NCBI GenBank assembly: GCA_030627205.1
Contig: DAOUSN010000006.1
Location: 1 to 64,000, forward strand
Reading direction: 5' to 3'
From: Methylococcaceae bacterium
GTDB taxonomy: Bacteria > Pseudomonadota > Gammaproteobacteria > Methylococcales > Methylomonadaceae
Length of the DNA stretch: 64,000 bases
Positions 48,129 to 57,613 of the stretch are shown here, piece after piece (the stretch's first letter is position 1; each line of letters opens with the position of its first letter). The notes beneath the pieces were generated by a model that was given only the letters and a program-made list of their open reading frames with translations, was not told where the DNA came from and did no database searches. Both the position numbers and the translations under genes were made by a program.

Positions 48129-48782
48129 ATGAAACAACTTGCTTATTTAATTATTTTATTAGGATTAATTACTTATTTTTGGGAATATCCTATTCTTTAT
48201 CCATTGAAATTATTAGTGGTCTTTTTTCATGAATCTTCCCATGCTTTGGCCACGGTATTAACTGGTGGTGAAGTTAAAGAATTTGTGATTAATCATGAAC
48301 AAGGCGGTCATGTTATTTCTAAAGGAGGTAATCGTTTTATTATTCTAAGTTCAGGTTATTTGGGGTCACTGTTATGGGGGTTGATGATTTATATTGCGAG
48401 TGTACAAACTTTATACGATAAAGTATTAATGGGCTGCTTGGGAGTTAGTATTATTTTGATAACAGTTTTGTTATCAAGCTCTAGTTTTAGTTGGTTATTT
48501 GGACTGACTTCGGGCATGGGAATGTTAGTTATTGCGCGTTTTTTAGACAATAGTTATAACGATTTCTTATTACGATTATTAGGATTAACTAGTATGCTAT
48601 ATGTACCATTAGATATTTATAGTGATACGATTTTTCGAGCGCATTTGAAATCAGATGCGTATATGTTGGCAGAATATACTGGAGGTTCAACTATATTGTG
48701 GGGAAGTTTATGGCTTATTATTAGTCTGATTGCTATTTATTTTTGTCTAAAATGGTCATTAGCTAAAAATAATGTAGAATAA
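48129..48782 (+). CDS. M50B-like membrane metalloprotease
   Basis: A 217-residue polytopic membrane protein. HESSH at residues 34-38, within VVFFHESSHALATVLTGGEV, is the zinc-binding HExxH motif of the M50B-like peptidase family. A C-terminal acidic residue usually completes the zinc site; DIYSDTIF at about residue 160-167 is a candidate. The substrate is unknown. It is the second M50-type protease in this 6-kb stretch. Confidence 0.8.
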   Translation: MKQLAYLIILLGLITYFWEYPILYPLKLLVVFFHESSHALATVLTGGEVKEFVINHEQGGHVISKGGNRFIILSSGYLGSLLWGLMIYIASVQTLYDKVLMGCLGVSIILITVLLSSSSFSWLFGLTSGMGMLVIARFLDNSYNDFLLRLLGLTSMLYVPLDIYSDTIFRAHLKSDAYMLAEYTGGSTILWGSLWLIISLIAIYFCLKWSLAKNNVE

Positions 48783-48818
48783 GGTGATTCTACCCTACAT
48801 ATACTTAGATAGTAGCGG

Positions 48819-49463
48819 TTAGTTAAACTTAATTGAATCAATAATTTTACGTAATTCTGGGCGGCAAGTTTCAAATTTTTCAGTTTTAGCAGCCCCCATT
48901 AAATTGTAGTAACGGTTTTTTTCATCATAAGCTTGATAAATAATGCGTTGATTTCCACCAGCTTTACCGTTTTCAACAACTTCCCAACCAATAACCCCTC
49001 TTTTTTTACTTGTACCTTTATCATTACGACGTTTTGCAGAAAGTAACTTCTTAATTCCAATATCTTCTTTAGCTGCTTTTAATGAGGCTCTAACTGATGC
49101 TGCAGCTGGAAAACTTTTCCGCATCGGCGTAATATGGAATTGAAAACTACAAGAATTACTAATAGGAGCTTGCATAAATAAGACGCTATCAGAGTCAGCT
49201 TCGCCATTTTGTTTTGACCAACCTGCAGGAATGGTAAAAGAGAAGCCATAGGTCTTATTTTCATAAGTAACTGCTGATGAAGAACCTGTTATCCCACCTG
49301 CTGTTGAATTTAGAGTTCCACCTGTAGACCCTGTAGACCCTGTAGACCCTGTTGCTACTGAAGTTATACTATTTAAAACCCCAGTTGTTGTCGTTGGAAC
49401 ACAAGCACTAACAAGTAATGCAACGCCTATTGATGTAATGGTGGTCGAAACTATTTTTTTCAT
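48819..49463 (-). CDS. Lipoprotein with Ser-Thr-Gly repeat linker
   Basis: A 214-residue lipoprotein (lipobox VSAC at about residues 18-21). A linker of repeated STG units (GSTGSTGSTGG, encoded by tandem 9-bp repeats at about 49317-49350) is followed by a PsbP/DUF1795-like body starting YENKTYGFSFTIPAGWSKQNG and ending near TCRPELRKIIDSIKF. The fold call is from the YGFSFTIPAGW pattern. It has no clear operon partner. Confidence 0.65.
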   Translation of the reverse strand: MKKIVSTTITSIGVALLVSACVPTTTTGVLNSITSVATGSTGSTGSTGGTLNSTAGGITGSSSAVTYENKTYGFSFTIPAGWSKQNGEADSDSVLFMQAPISNSCSFQFHITPMRKSFPAAASVRASLKAAKEDIGIKKLLSAKRRNDKGTSKKRGVIGWEVVENGKAGGNQRIIYQAYDEKNRYYNLMGAAKTEKFETCRPELRKIIDSIKFN

Positions 49464-49779
49464 GTTTAACCTAATGAGTAAAGTTGAAAAGTAAAGTTTT
49501 ATAAACTTTAGTAGTGCTTATCTATTTGATATTTACTGCCAATTAAAAATAATGTTTATAAATTGAGAAAAAGAATATATTTAAGAATTATTAACTTGAT
49601 GACCAATAATACCGTTCATCGCAAAACCTAAGTAGTAGTTTTGTTAATAGCTCCAAATTATACCTATTGATAGGTAAAAATCAAAGAACAGTTGATGATA
49701 CATGATTTTTTAAATCCTATTTTTGAGTTATTACAAAAAATGATAAAATTAATTATACTTAAAAACACCGAGAAAATTT
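49464..49779. other. Intergenic region with two short inverted repeats upstream of purC
   Basis: No gene is recognised in these 316 AT-rich bases. AAAGTTT-TAT-AAACTTT (49493-49509) and TACCTAT-TG-ATAGGTA (49661-49676) are perfect inverted repeats that could be operators or hairpins. They lie between the divergent lipoprotein and purC genes. Confidence 0.4.
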
Positions 49780-50670
49780 ATGAATACCCCAGATGCTCTT
49801 TACGAATCCTCCTTATCTTGCTTAAGTTTACGCACTAAAGGAAAAGTTCGTGATATTTATGAAATAAATGATAATTATATGTTGATTGTCACGACGGATA
49901 GATTATCCGCTTTTGATGTGATTTTACCTGAACCTATTCCTGGAAAAGGGCGTATATTAACCAATGTTTCTAATTTTTGGTTTTATAAAACTCAATCTTT
50001 AATTGCTAATCATTTAGTTGATATAAGTTTAGAAGAAGTTATGGATAATGCAGATGATATTGCTCAAGTAAAAGGTCGTGCTGTTGTTGTTAAACGCTTA
50101 AAACCCTTACCAGTAGAGGCAATTGTACGTGGTTATTTAATTGGCTCTGGTTGGAAAGATTACCAAAAAACAGGCGAGGTATGTGGGATTCAATTAGTAG
50201 AAAATTTGCAACAAGCACAGCAATTACCAAAGGCTATTTATACGCCATCAAGTAAAGCTAATATAGGTAAGCATGATGAAAATATTAGTTTTGATAAAAC
50301 TGTCGAGTTATTAGGCTTAGAAATGGCAGAGAAAGTTAGAGATATAAGCCTTAAACTTTATATTGAAGCGGCAAGTTATGCACAAGAACGCGGAATTATT
50401 ATTGCCGATACTAAATTTGAATTTGGGGTTGATAATGAAAATAAATTATATTTAATTGATGAAGTATTAACTCCTGATTCCTCTAGATTTTGGCCTGCAG
50501 ACCAGTATCAAGTGGGAATAAGCCCACCTAGTTTTGATAAACAATATATTCGTGATTATTTAGAATCATTAGCTTGGGATAAAACCTCTCCAGCACCGAC
50601 ATTACCTGAAACAGTTAGATTACAATGTGCTAAAAAATATCATGAAGCTGAGGTTAAATTAATAAACTAA
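49780..50670 (+). CDS. purC: SAICAR synthase
   Basis: A 296-residue enzyme of purine biosynthesis that couples CAIR with aspartate. The longer, ADE1-like form is indicated by length and by KGKVRDIYEINDNYMLIVTTDRLSAFDV trimmed here to GKVRDIYE, EAIVRGYLIGSGWKDY, and DEVLTPDSSRFW. A convergent minus-strand gene follows after 53 bp. Confidence 0.96.
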   Translation: MNTPDALYESSLSCLSLRTKGKVRDIYEINDNYMLIVTTDRLSAFDVILPEPIPGKGRILTNVSNFWFYKTQSLIANHLVDISLEEVMDNADDIAQVKGRAVVVKRLKPLPVEAIVRGYLIGSGWKDYQKTGEVCGIQLVENLQQAQQLPKAIYTPSSKANIGKHDENISFDKTVELLGLEMAEKVRDISLKLYIEAASYAQERGIIIADTKFEFGVDNENKLYLIDEVLTPDSSRFWPADQYQVGISPPSFDKQYIRDYLESLAWDKTSPAPTLPETVRLQCAKKYHEAEVKLIN

Positions 50671-50723
50671 TATCTTACTTTCATAAATTTAGAATCATCA
50701 CATCCATCTACTTACCAATCAGC

Positions 50724-51677
50724 CTATAAACTGTTCAAATAAGCTGAAATTTTGTTTGCTGAGTCTGCGGTAATAATTGCACTTAAAACCCCCATTCCTC
50801 CTTTATTACCTGCAATAGCTTCCATGGTCGCACTAGGATTCCTTGCATCTAAAATACCATTTTGATTAAAAGCAGGGTTAGCGCCGTGACAAGAAGAAGA
50901 CGCACAACTTGCGTAAGCTGTCAGACCTTCTGTAATAATAGAATTACCACTTACAGGTGTTGTTGGTACTGGAGCTGGTGTAGGAATATTATTGATGCAG
51001 TTATCATCAGAGCTACCATCATTTTCAGACCCGCTTTCATTACCAGAACAATTAATATTTATTGGTGTTGTTGGATCTAGGTTATTATTTTCTTCGCTAT
51101 CACGATGACCATTTCTATCTTTATCATCATCATGAAAGCCATCGTTATCACTATCATCATCATGAAAGCCATTATAATTTTTATCGTCATCATGAAAACC
51201 ATCTTTATTGCTATCATCATCAGCAAAACCATCATTATTAAAATCACCACTCTGCTCTGTAGGTAAACCAATGGTAAAATTAATTTTACTTAAACCACCA
51301 AGCCCACCTACCCAATTATTAAAATCTAACGGATCAGTACCAGGGTTAGTGATAACTTGATATAAAGGATAACGGCCTGGGCTAGAACCTTCTGCCGGCA
51401 AATCAAGTATGGTGACTTTACCTACATGCTCAGTATTTTGAGAAAAAGGTGTTGCAGTAGGTAAAAATTCTCCTTTATCAGTAAAAAAAATATATTTTCC
51501 ATTAATTTGAGTTGCAACGTAAAGGTCACCGCTTACAGGAGTTGGAAAATTTGCTGTAGCAGATATTCTTGATGCTGAATCATTGATAACCGCTCTATCG
51601 GTTTGTAATTCAGCAACAGCTATATTAGTTATTGCACTACAACTAATAGCTAGTGCTATTATTTTTAATTGTGTCAT
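50724..51677 (-). CDS. Secreted protein with calcium-type D-rich repeats and a CX4CH heme-like motif
   Basis: A 317-residue protein with a signal peptide (about residues 1-22). After a beta-rich region come four consecutive 10-residue repeats of the type DDDSNKDGFH, alternating S and K after the DDD, preceded by a similar NNDGFA unit; these resemble thrombospondin type 3 or EF-hand-like calcium-binding loops. The C-terminal 70 residues look like a small cytochrome c: CASSSCHG would bind heme as CX4CH, with GGMGVL as a possible methionine ligand. CX4CH is unusual; three consecutive TCT serine codons inside it suggest codon expansion of CASCH. Function is unknown. Confidence 0.7.
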   Translation of the reverse strand: MTQLKIIALAISCSAITNIAVAELQTDRAVINDSASRISATANFPTPVSGDLYVATQINGKYIFFTDKGEFLPTATPFSQNTEHVGKVTILDLPAEGSSPGRYPLYQVITNPGTDPLDFNNWVGGLGGLSKINFTIGLPTEQSGDFNNDGFADDDSNKDGFHDDDKNYNGFHDDDSDNDGFHDDDKDRNGHRDSEENNNLDPTTPININCSGNESGSENDGSSDDNCINNIPTPAPVPTTPVSGNSIITEGLTAYASCASSSCHGANPAFNQNGILDARNPSATMEAIAGNKGGMGVLSAIITADSANKISAYLNSL

Positions 51678-51947
51678 TTGGATTATTCCTGTTTTTTATT
51701 TATGATATTAGATTAATTTAAAAAAGTTAAGGTATTTTTAAATTCTACCCTAATTCAATGCATTTAAGATGCCAAGTTATAAAAATAACTTCAATTCCAT
51801 ATAATTAGGATTTTAAGACTTTACAATTGATTATTTTTTATAAGTCTGTTAATTATAGTTAGACAATAAACCTGCAAAAAAAGTATGAATTAATAAAAAG
51901 ACTGCAATTTTTGAAGGTGGAAAAAATATCTTTAGGTAATAATATTT

Positions 51948-52796
51948 ATGAAAACTCAGAATTTAATTCAAGATCTACAATTAACGATAACAAACTGGAA
52001 GCAACAACAAATGACGATTGCATTTGTTCCAACCATGGGTAATTTACATGCTGGTCATTTAGAATTAGTCAAAGCGGCGAAAAAAAAAGCGGATAAAGTT
52101 GTCGTCAGTATTTTTGTTAATCCTACTCAATTTTCTAAAGACGAGGATTTTGAGAATTACCCACACACGGAACAACAAGATATAGAGGCTTTAATTACAA
52201 ATAATGTTGATTTATTATTTTTACCATTAATCAAAGAAATTTATCATTCTCAAACAAAAACAATAATAACGGTTGCTGATATTTCTAATTTACATTGTGG
52301 GCAAACACGGATAGGGCATTTTTCAGGGGTTGCTACTATTGTATGTAAATTATTAAATATAGTTCACCCTGATAGTATTTTTTTTGGTGAAAAAGATTTT
52401 CAACAGTTAGCGGTTATTCGTTTAATGGTTCGGGATTTAAATATTTCTGTGAATGTTGAAAGTGTAGCAATAATCCGTGAATCAGATGGTTTAGCTATGA
52501 GTTCTCGTAATAGTTATTTAACCATTCAGCAACGCTTAATAGCGCCTAAACTTTATCAAACCCTTTGTAATGCTAGGGATAAAATAATGCAGCAACAGTC
52601 TGATTTTCGTGAAATTGAAGAACAACAAAAACAGTATTTAACTACTGCGGGCTTTAAGGTTGATTATTTTTCAATTTGCCGAGTAAATGATTTATTATTA
52701 GCAAATAAAAATGATAAAAAATTAGTTATTTTAACCGCAGCAACACTGGGTAAACCACGATTAATCGACAATATTTGTATTACCCTAGAATCTTAA
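51948..52796 (+). CDS. panC: Pantothenate synthetase
   Basis: A 282-residue enzyme joining pantoate and beta-alanine. The ATP-binding FVPTMGNLHAGHLELVK (HxGH-type) and VSIFVNPTQFSKDEDFENYP blocks are present, with FFGEKDFQQL and DGLAMSSRNSYL later. Length is normal. It is not accompanied by panB or panD. Its product feeds the coenzyme A route that continues with coaBC in this window. Confidence 0.96.
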   Translation: MKTQNLIQDLQLTITNWKQQQMTIAFVPTMGNLHAGHLELVKAAKKKADKVVVSIFVNPTQFSKDEDFENYPHTEQQDIEALITNNVDLLFLPLIKEIYHSQTKTIITVADISNLHCGQTRIGHFSGVATIVCKLLNIVHPDSIFFGEKDFQQLAVIRLMVRDLNISVNVESVAIIRESDGLAMSSRNSYLTIQQRLIAPKLYQTLCNARDKIMQQQSDFREIEEQQKQYLTTAGFKVDYFSICRVNDLLLANKNDKKLVILTAATLGKPRLIDNICITLES

Positions 52797-52870
52797 AAAG
52801 TTCGTGTTTTTCTTATTTATATTTTTATTACAAAGTTATTCTAAAAATAATTTATCTCAGAAATAGGTTT

Positions 52871-53308
52871 ATGAGCAAAAATAAATTTACTACAGTATGG
52901 TTTATAATTGGCCTAATGTATTTTACACAAATTATTTATATTTTATTATCTCATGGTTTTCAACAAGAACTGCAACAAATATCAATGACCGCTAAACAAC
53001 TAGAGTTACTTAGAGGTATTTTTTATTTCATTGCTATTATTAGCTTTCCATTGACTAATTTGATTCGTCATATTCAATTACGCATTAATCAAACAGTTCC
53101 TAGTAATAAACCCATGAATAAGCGTTATTTAATGACTGTTATTGTTTCTCAAGTAATAATGGCTTTTATTGGTTTACTTGGGTTTGTTATGTTTATTTTT
53201 GGCGATCATTTTAATACCTTATATATTTTTAGTAGCTTGGCATTTTTAGGATTTTTTTTACATCGTCCTAAGCAGAACGAATTTTTAACTTTAATAGTCA
53301 AGCAATAG
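52871..53308 (+). CDS. Four-helix membrane protein, function unknown
   Basis: A 145-residue protein from ATG 52871 (MSKNKFTTVWFIIGLMYF). The frame continues upstream into the panC tail, but this ATG, beginning at the first hydrophobic segment, is the likely start. Helices are at about residues 8-24, 48-64, 88-106 and 112-130. No family is recognised. It ends one base before tadA. Confidence 0.55.
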   Translation: MSKNKFTTVWFIIGLMYFTQIIYILLSHGFQQELQQISMTAKQLELLRGIFYFIAIISFPLTNLIRHIQLRINQTVPSNKPMNKRYLMTVIVSQVIMAFIGLLGFVMFIFGDHFNTLYIFSSLAFLGFFLHRPKQNEFLTLIVKQ

Positions 53309-53309
53309 T

Positions 53310-53768
53310 ATGACTGATGAAGATTGGATGCGCCATGCAATTAAATTAGCCCAACATGCTGAAAATGAAGGAGAAGTGCCTGTTGGTGCATTATTAGTGA
53401 AAGAGGATGAATTGATTGCAGAAGGCTGGAATATGCCGATTGGTTCTTGCGACCCAACTGCCCATGCTGAAATCATTGCCATTAGAAAAGCGGGGGCAAG
53501 ACAGAAAAATTATCGCTTAATAAATACAACGCTCTATGTAACCTTAGAACCTTGTGTGATGTGTATGGGGGCTATTTGTCATAGTCGTATTCAACGATTG
53601 GTTTTTGGTGCTTATGATTCTAAACGTGGGGCTGTTTGTCATGCACTTCACCTTGCAGACGCACCTTTTTTAAATCATTCGGTTAGTTGGATAGGTGGTA
53701 TTTTAGAGGCTGATACATCGGTATTATTGAGTAATTTCTTTCAAGCAAAACGCCTAGCTAGTAAATAA
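53310..53768 (+). CDS. tadA: tRNA adenosine(34) deaminase
   Basis: A 152-residue deaminase that changes A34 to inosine in tRNA-Arg(ACG). The zinc site is complete: HAE at 52-54, with Glu54 catalytic, and PCVMC at 81-85. Length and the VPVGALLV start segment are typical. It is convergent with kdsB with only 11 bp between the stops. Confidence 0.95.
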   Translation: MTDEDWMRHAIKLAQHAENEGEVPVGALLVKEDELIAEGWNMPIGSCDPTAHAEIIAIRKAGARQKNYRLINTTLYVTLEPCVMCMGAICHSRIQRLVFGAYDSKRGAVCHALHLADAPFLNHSVSWIGGILEADTSVLLSNFFQAKRLASK

Positions 53769-53779
53769 AAAATTATTAT

Positions 53780-54559
53780 TCAAACTTTTATCGGTATCAC
53801 GTTAGCCGCAAGAAACGCTTCAACTCTAACTAAATCTTCTGCGGTATCAACCCCTGCCTCTGGCGCTTTAATAACTGTTTTTACTAATATTGATTCACCT
53901 TGCCATAAAATTCTAAGTTGCTCCAAAGATTCAACAGACTCTAAAGCAGATGGAGTCCATTGACAATAATTTTTTAAAAAGTTAACGGTATAAGCATAAA
54001 TACCAACATGACGTAGATAAGGCATCGCGGATAAAGTTTTGGAATCATGACTAAAATGATCTCTATCCCAAGGAATAGGTGCGCGACTAAAATAAAGTGC
54101 ATAGCCTTTTTTATCGGTGACAACTTTTACCGCATTTGGATTAAATACCTCATCGACAGAATCAATTTTAGCTGCGAGTGTTGCTATACCTGCGCGTGAC
54201 TGTGCGGCTAATGCCGTTGCTACCTCATGAATATAAGTGGCAGGAATTAAAGGCTCATCACCTTGGACATTAACAATAATTACCTCACTATCCCAATCAA
54301 GAATGGTTGCAACTTCTGCAATACGTTCAGTTCCACTCTGATGATTTTTGTCAGTCATTACCACTTTTATGCCTAATTTATCTACGGCATCATAAATATT
54401 CTCATCATCAGTAGCAACAACAACTTGCTCCGCATTAGCCTCTAACGCGCGTTCACAAACATGAGCTATCATCGGTTTACCCGCTATATTGAGTAACGGT
54501 TTACCTGGTAGACGTGTTGAACCATAACGCGCAGGAATAACAACGTTGAATTTATTCAT
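53780..54559 (-). CDS. kdsB: CMP-Kdo synthetase
   Basis: A 259-residue enzyme activating Kdo for lipopolysaccharide inner core. The start at 54559 ([22 protein letters not shown]) gives the family N-terminus, with [13 protein letters not shown]-type sequence [11 protein letters not shown] and PIPWDRD later. A longer upstream frame overlaps ycaR and is unlikely. It overlaps ycaR by 8 bp and belongs to the lpxK-ycaR-kdsB block. Confidence 0.94.
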   Translation of the reverse strand: MNKFNVVIPARYGSTRLPGKPLLNIAGKPMIAHVCERALEANAEQVVVATDDENIYDAVDKLGIKVVMTDKNHQSGTERIAEVATILDWDSEVIIVNVQGDEPLIPATYIHEVATALAAQSRAGIATLAAKIDSVDEVFNPNAVKVVTDKKGYALYFSRAPIPWDRDHFSHDSKTLSAMPYLRHVGIYAYTVNFLKNYCQWTPSALESVESLEQLRILWQGESILVKTVIKAPEAGVDTAEDLVRVEAFLAANVIPIKV

Positions 54560-54749
54560 TGGTACGCAAAGCATCGACTTCATCTGGTGATAGTGTTCTG
54601 GCTTCATCTATTAACATCACGGGAATATCATCATCAATAGGAAAAGCAAGCCCATCCGCTTTACATAAGAGTTCTTGTTGTGATTGATTATAAATCAGTG
54701 GGCTTTTGCATGTAGGGCAAGCAAGAATATCGAGTAATTTTTTATCCAT
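54552..54749 (-). CDS. ycaR: YcaR/Trm112-like small protein
   Basis: A 65-residue protein with [14 protein letters not shown] at the start (a CxxC zinc-ribbon pair), then [13 protein letters not shown], typical of the YcaR/UPF0434 family. It is conserved between lpxK and kdsB in gammaproteobacteria. It overlaps lpxK by 8 bp and kdsB by 8 bp. Confidence 0.92.
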   Translation of the reverse strand: MDKKLLDILACPTCKSPLIYNQSQQELLCKADGLAFPIDDDIPVMLIDEARTLSPDEVDALRTNE

Positions 54750-55737
54750 GTTTTTGTTTAATTAAAGTTAATAATTGATTAAAAAAAGAATCGGGAAGTT
54801 GCGGTTGTACAGGAACAGACCAATGGTTTTCAGAAGCAAATTCACGACATTTAACCGCATCTTTTTCCGTCATTAAAATAGGTCTATTATCTTTGAATTG
54901 AAGATGACTGGCTTTAAATTGATGATGATCGGCAAAAATATGATTTTTAGTCTTCAAACCAAATGTGGCTAACATCTTAAAGAATCGCTGTGGATTGCCT
55001 ATACCGGATAACGCATGACAAGGTTGAGTGTTAAATTCAACTAAGGGTTTTCGTTCATTAGTCACAAGGTTTATTGCAACATCGGCAACTAATGTCATTA
55101 AAATTTCATCATCACTAGGGTCTCCACCATTAATAACTACAAAGTCCACTTCTTTAATTCGTTCTTGAGGTTCACGCAACGGGCCTGCAGGAAGGAAAAA
55201 ATTATTTCCAAACCGCCGCTCTCCATCAATGACCACTATTTCAATATCACGTTGTAACGGATAATGTTGTAAACCATCATCAGCTAAAATAATATCACAA
55301 TTTTTTTTATCTAATAAAAGTTGTACAGCCTCAACGCGTAAAGGTGCAGCGGCAACAGGACACATTGTTTGAATAGCGATTAAAACCGCTTCATCACCAG
55401 CTTGTTTAGTTTTAGTATTACTATCTACTAATAACGGCCAATGTTCATTGTCTCCACCATAACCACGAGTAACAATACCAGGATTAAAACCTGCCTGTTT
55501 TAATTGTTGTGCCAGCCAAATAACCAAAGGGGTTTTTCCTGTTCCACCAACAGTAATATTACCAATAATAACCACAGGGATAGAAAACTTAACACTTTTT
55601 AAAATTCCTTTACGGTATAAAAAACGTCTAAAACGAACAATATCAATATAAAAATACGCTAAAGGTGATAGCCATGAGGAAATATAATAATCTTCGTACC
55701 AAAGTTTATTTAACCAACGTTCTATTATTTTTTTCAT
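54742..55737 (-). CDS. lpxK: Tetraacyldisaccharide 4'-kinase
   Basis: A 331-residue inner-membrane kinase that adds the 4'-phosphate to lipid A precursors. The P-loop region is [21 protein letters not shown], and DDGLQHYPL contains the acidic motif typical of LpxK. A hydrophobic N-terminal segment anchors it. It overlaps exbD by 4 bp and ycaR by 8 bp. Confidence 0.95.
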   Translation of the reverse strand: MKKIIERWLNKLWYEDYYISSWLSPLAYFYIDIVRFRRFLYRKGILKSVKFSIPVVIIGNITVGGTGKTPLVIWLAQQLKQAGFNPGIVTRGYGGDNEHWPLLVDSNTKTKQAGDEAVLIAIQTMCPVAAAPLRVEAVQLLLDKKNCDIILADDGLQHYPLQRDIEIVVIDGERRFGNNFFLPAGPLREPQERIKEVDFVVINGGDPSDDEILMTLVADVAINLVTNERKPLVEFNTQPCHALSGIGNPQRFFKMLATFGLKTKNHIFADHHQFKASHLQFKDNRPILMTEKDAVKCREFASENHWSVPVQPQLPDSFFNQLLTLIKQKHG

Positions 55738-56171
55738 TGCATAGCCTCAGGCTCTTTAGTTGCGAAAGCTATGTGTTTAAAACCTACTTGACTAGCAATA
55801 TCGAGGGCTTTAATCACAAATTTATGCGAAGTTTTATTATCCGCACTAATAACAAAAGGCGTTTCAGGGCGGTTAGCCATTGCTTTTGTTAATTCTCTTT
55901 TTAAGGTGGTGAATTTGAAGTCAATAAATTTAGCTTTCATAACATCTTCTGTTGAAATAAAATATTGTCCTTTAGAATCAATTAATAGGGTGATTGATAG
56001 ACGATCCTTTTTTGTTTGCTGACCTTTTGCTTCAGGCAAATTAATATTTAACCCTGTTTCACGAGTAAAAGTCGTGGTCACCATAAAAAAAATTAATAAC
56101 AAAAATACCACATCAATCATCGGGGTTAAGTTAATTTCTAAAGGCGGACGTTTATTTCGGTGAAAATTCAT
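55734..56171 (-). CDS. exbD: ExbD/TolR-type biopolymer transport protein
   Basis: A 145-residue protein with one N-terminal membrane helix (about 20-38). The start LEINLTPMIDVVFLLLIFF contains the conserved aspartate of the proton channel, and the rest is periplasmic. With ExbB it transmits proton motive force to outer-membrane processes. It overlaps lpxK by 4 bp and lies 2 bp after exbB. Confidence 0.94.
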   Translation of the reverse strand: MNFHRNKRPPLEINLTPMIDVVFLLLIFFMVTTTFTRETGLNINLPEAKGQQTKKDRLSITLLIDSKGQYFISTEDVMKAKFIDFKFTTLKRELTKAMANRPETPFVISADNKTSHKFVIKALDIASQVGFKHIAFATKEPEAMQ

Positions 56172-56173
56172 CG

Positions 56174-56782
56174 CTACTCTCTATCACCGTGAATAATATC
56201 AACTAACTTTAACGACTCTTCTTCCATTTTTAACACATATTCATCAATTAAACGTTCAAAATAACGGTGAAAAATTAAACTAGGGATAGCCACCGTAAGC
56301 CCAGCTGCGGTAGTAATCAAAGCTTCTGAAATACCACCCGCTAAAACGGCAGGATTTCCAACTCCGCTTTCCATAATAGCGGCAAAGACTTTAATCATCC
56401 CTAAGACTGTGCCTAATAACCCTAATAGCGGAGTAATTGAAGCAATAGTTCCCAAGGTATTTAAAAACCGTTCTAATTCATGAACCACTTGCCGCCCTGT
56501 TTCCTCAATACTTGATTTCATAATCTCTCGACCATGATGACGATTTTCAAGTCCTGTTGCCAGAATTACCCCTAAAGGGGAATCATTTTTTAATCCACGA
56601 ATGGTATTTTCATTAATTTGATTATCTTGAGATTCTTTCCAAATTTGAGGGACTAAATGTAGGGGAAGTATTTTTTTTCGATTTAAAGACCAAAAGCGTT
56701 CACCAATGATTGACATTGCAGTGATAGAACAAAGAATAATAGGAAACATTATCCACCCCCCGCTTTTTATTAATTCAAACAT
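56174..56782 (-). CDS. exbB: ExbB/TolQ-type proton channel protein
   Basis: A 202-residue protein with three membrane helices: one at about 10-26 and two at about 110-130 and 155-175. The conserved TPLLGLLGTVLGMIKVF and GISEALITTAAGLTVAIPSL blocks are visible. It pairs with ExbD. msbA, usually between exbD and lpxK in gammaproteobacteria, is absent here. Confidence 0.94.
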   Translation of the reverse strand: MFELIKSGGWIMFPIILCSITAMSIIGERFWSLNRKKILPLHLVPQIWKESQDNQINENTIRGLKNDSPLGVILATGLENRHHGREIMKSSIEETGRQVVHELERFLNTLGTIASITPLLGLLGTVLGMIKVFAAIMESGVGNPAVLAGGISEALITTAAGLTVAIPSLIFHRYFERLIDEYVLKMEEESLKLVDIIHGDRE

Positions 56783-56842
56783 CTATATAATCCTTATCCT
56801 TTTAATTATCTATTTTTAAATCACGGTGGAAATTTTCACCTT

Positions 56843-57586
56843 TTAAATAGTTAAACGTGCTTGACGCATCATAAGCTTTAAATCATTAACAGTTTGCGTT
56901 AATCCTGAAAATATCGCTTGTGCAATCAGTGAATGTCCAATATTAAGTTCAACAATTTCTGGAATATAGCAAATTTCTTCTACATTATGAATATGTAAAC
57001 CATGTCCTGCATTGACTTGTAAACCCAAGCTATGCGCATAATAAGCTGCTTGTTGAATTCGCTTTAATTCTTGTGTTTGGATGAGTGAATTTTTTGCATC
57101 AGCATAAGCTCCTGTATGTAATTCAATCACGGGCGCGCCTGCTATTTTAGCGGCATCAATTTGTTTTTCTTCAGGGTCAATGAATAAGGAAACTTCAATT
57201 TCTGAATCCGCTAATTTACTACAAGCAGCTTTCATTCTTTTAGGTTGAGAAGCAACATCTAAACCGCCTTCAGTGGTTAATTCTTCACGTTTTTCAGGCA
57301 CAAGACAACAGGCATAAGGCTTAACTTTTTGAGCAATAGCAATCATTTCATCAGTCACTGCCATTTCTAAGTTCAAACGACTATGAATTCTATCTGTTAA
57401 TAAAAAAATATCACGATCTTGAATATGGCGACGGTCTTCGCGTAAATGAGCCGTAATACCATCTGCCCCTGCTTGTTCTGCAATTAGAGCCGCTTGAAGT
57501 GGGTCTGGATACTTTGTACCTCGTGCTTGGCGTAGTGTGGCAACATGGTCAATATTAACCCCTAATAAAATAATTTCTTTTTTCAT
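56843..57586 (-). CDS. pdxJ: Pyridoxine 5'-phosphate synthase
   Basis: A 247-residue TIM-barrel enzyme that condenses 3-amino-2-oxopropyl phosphate with deoxyxylulose phosphate in vitamin B6 synthesis. [20 protein letters not shown] is the signature N-terminus, with [16 protein letters not shown] and VNAGHGL later. Length is normal. In many gammaproteobacteria it follows era-recO; recO is not here. Confidence 0.96.
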   Translation of the reverse strand: MKKEIILLGVNIDHVATLRQARGTKYPDPLQAALIAEQAGADGITAHLREDRRHIQDRDIFLLTDRIHSRLNLEMAVTDEMIAIAQKVKPYACCLVPEKREELTTEGGLDVASQPKRMKAACSKLADSEIEVSLFIDPEEKQIDAAKIAGAPVIELHTGAYADAKNSLIQTQELKRIQQAAYYAHSLGLQVNAGHGLHIHNVEEICYIPEIVELNIGHSLIAQAIFSGLTQTVNDLKLMMRQARLTI

Positions 57587-57613
57587 TTTTAAAAACCTTA
57601 TAAAAATTTAATT

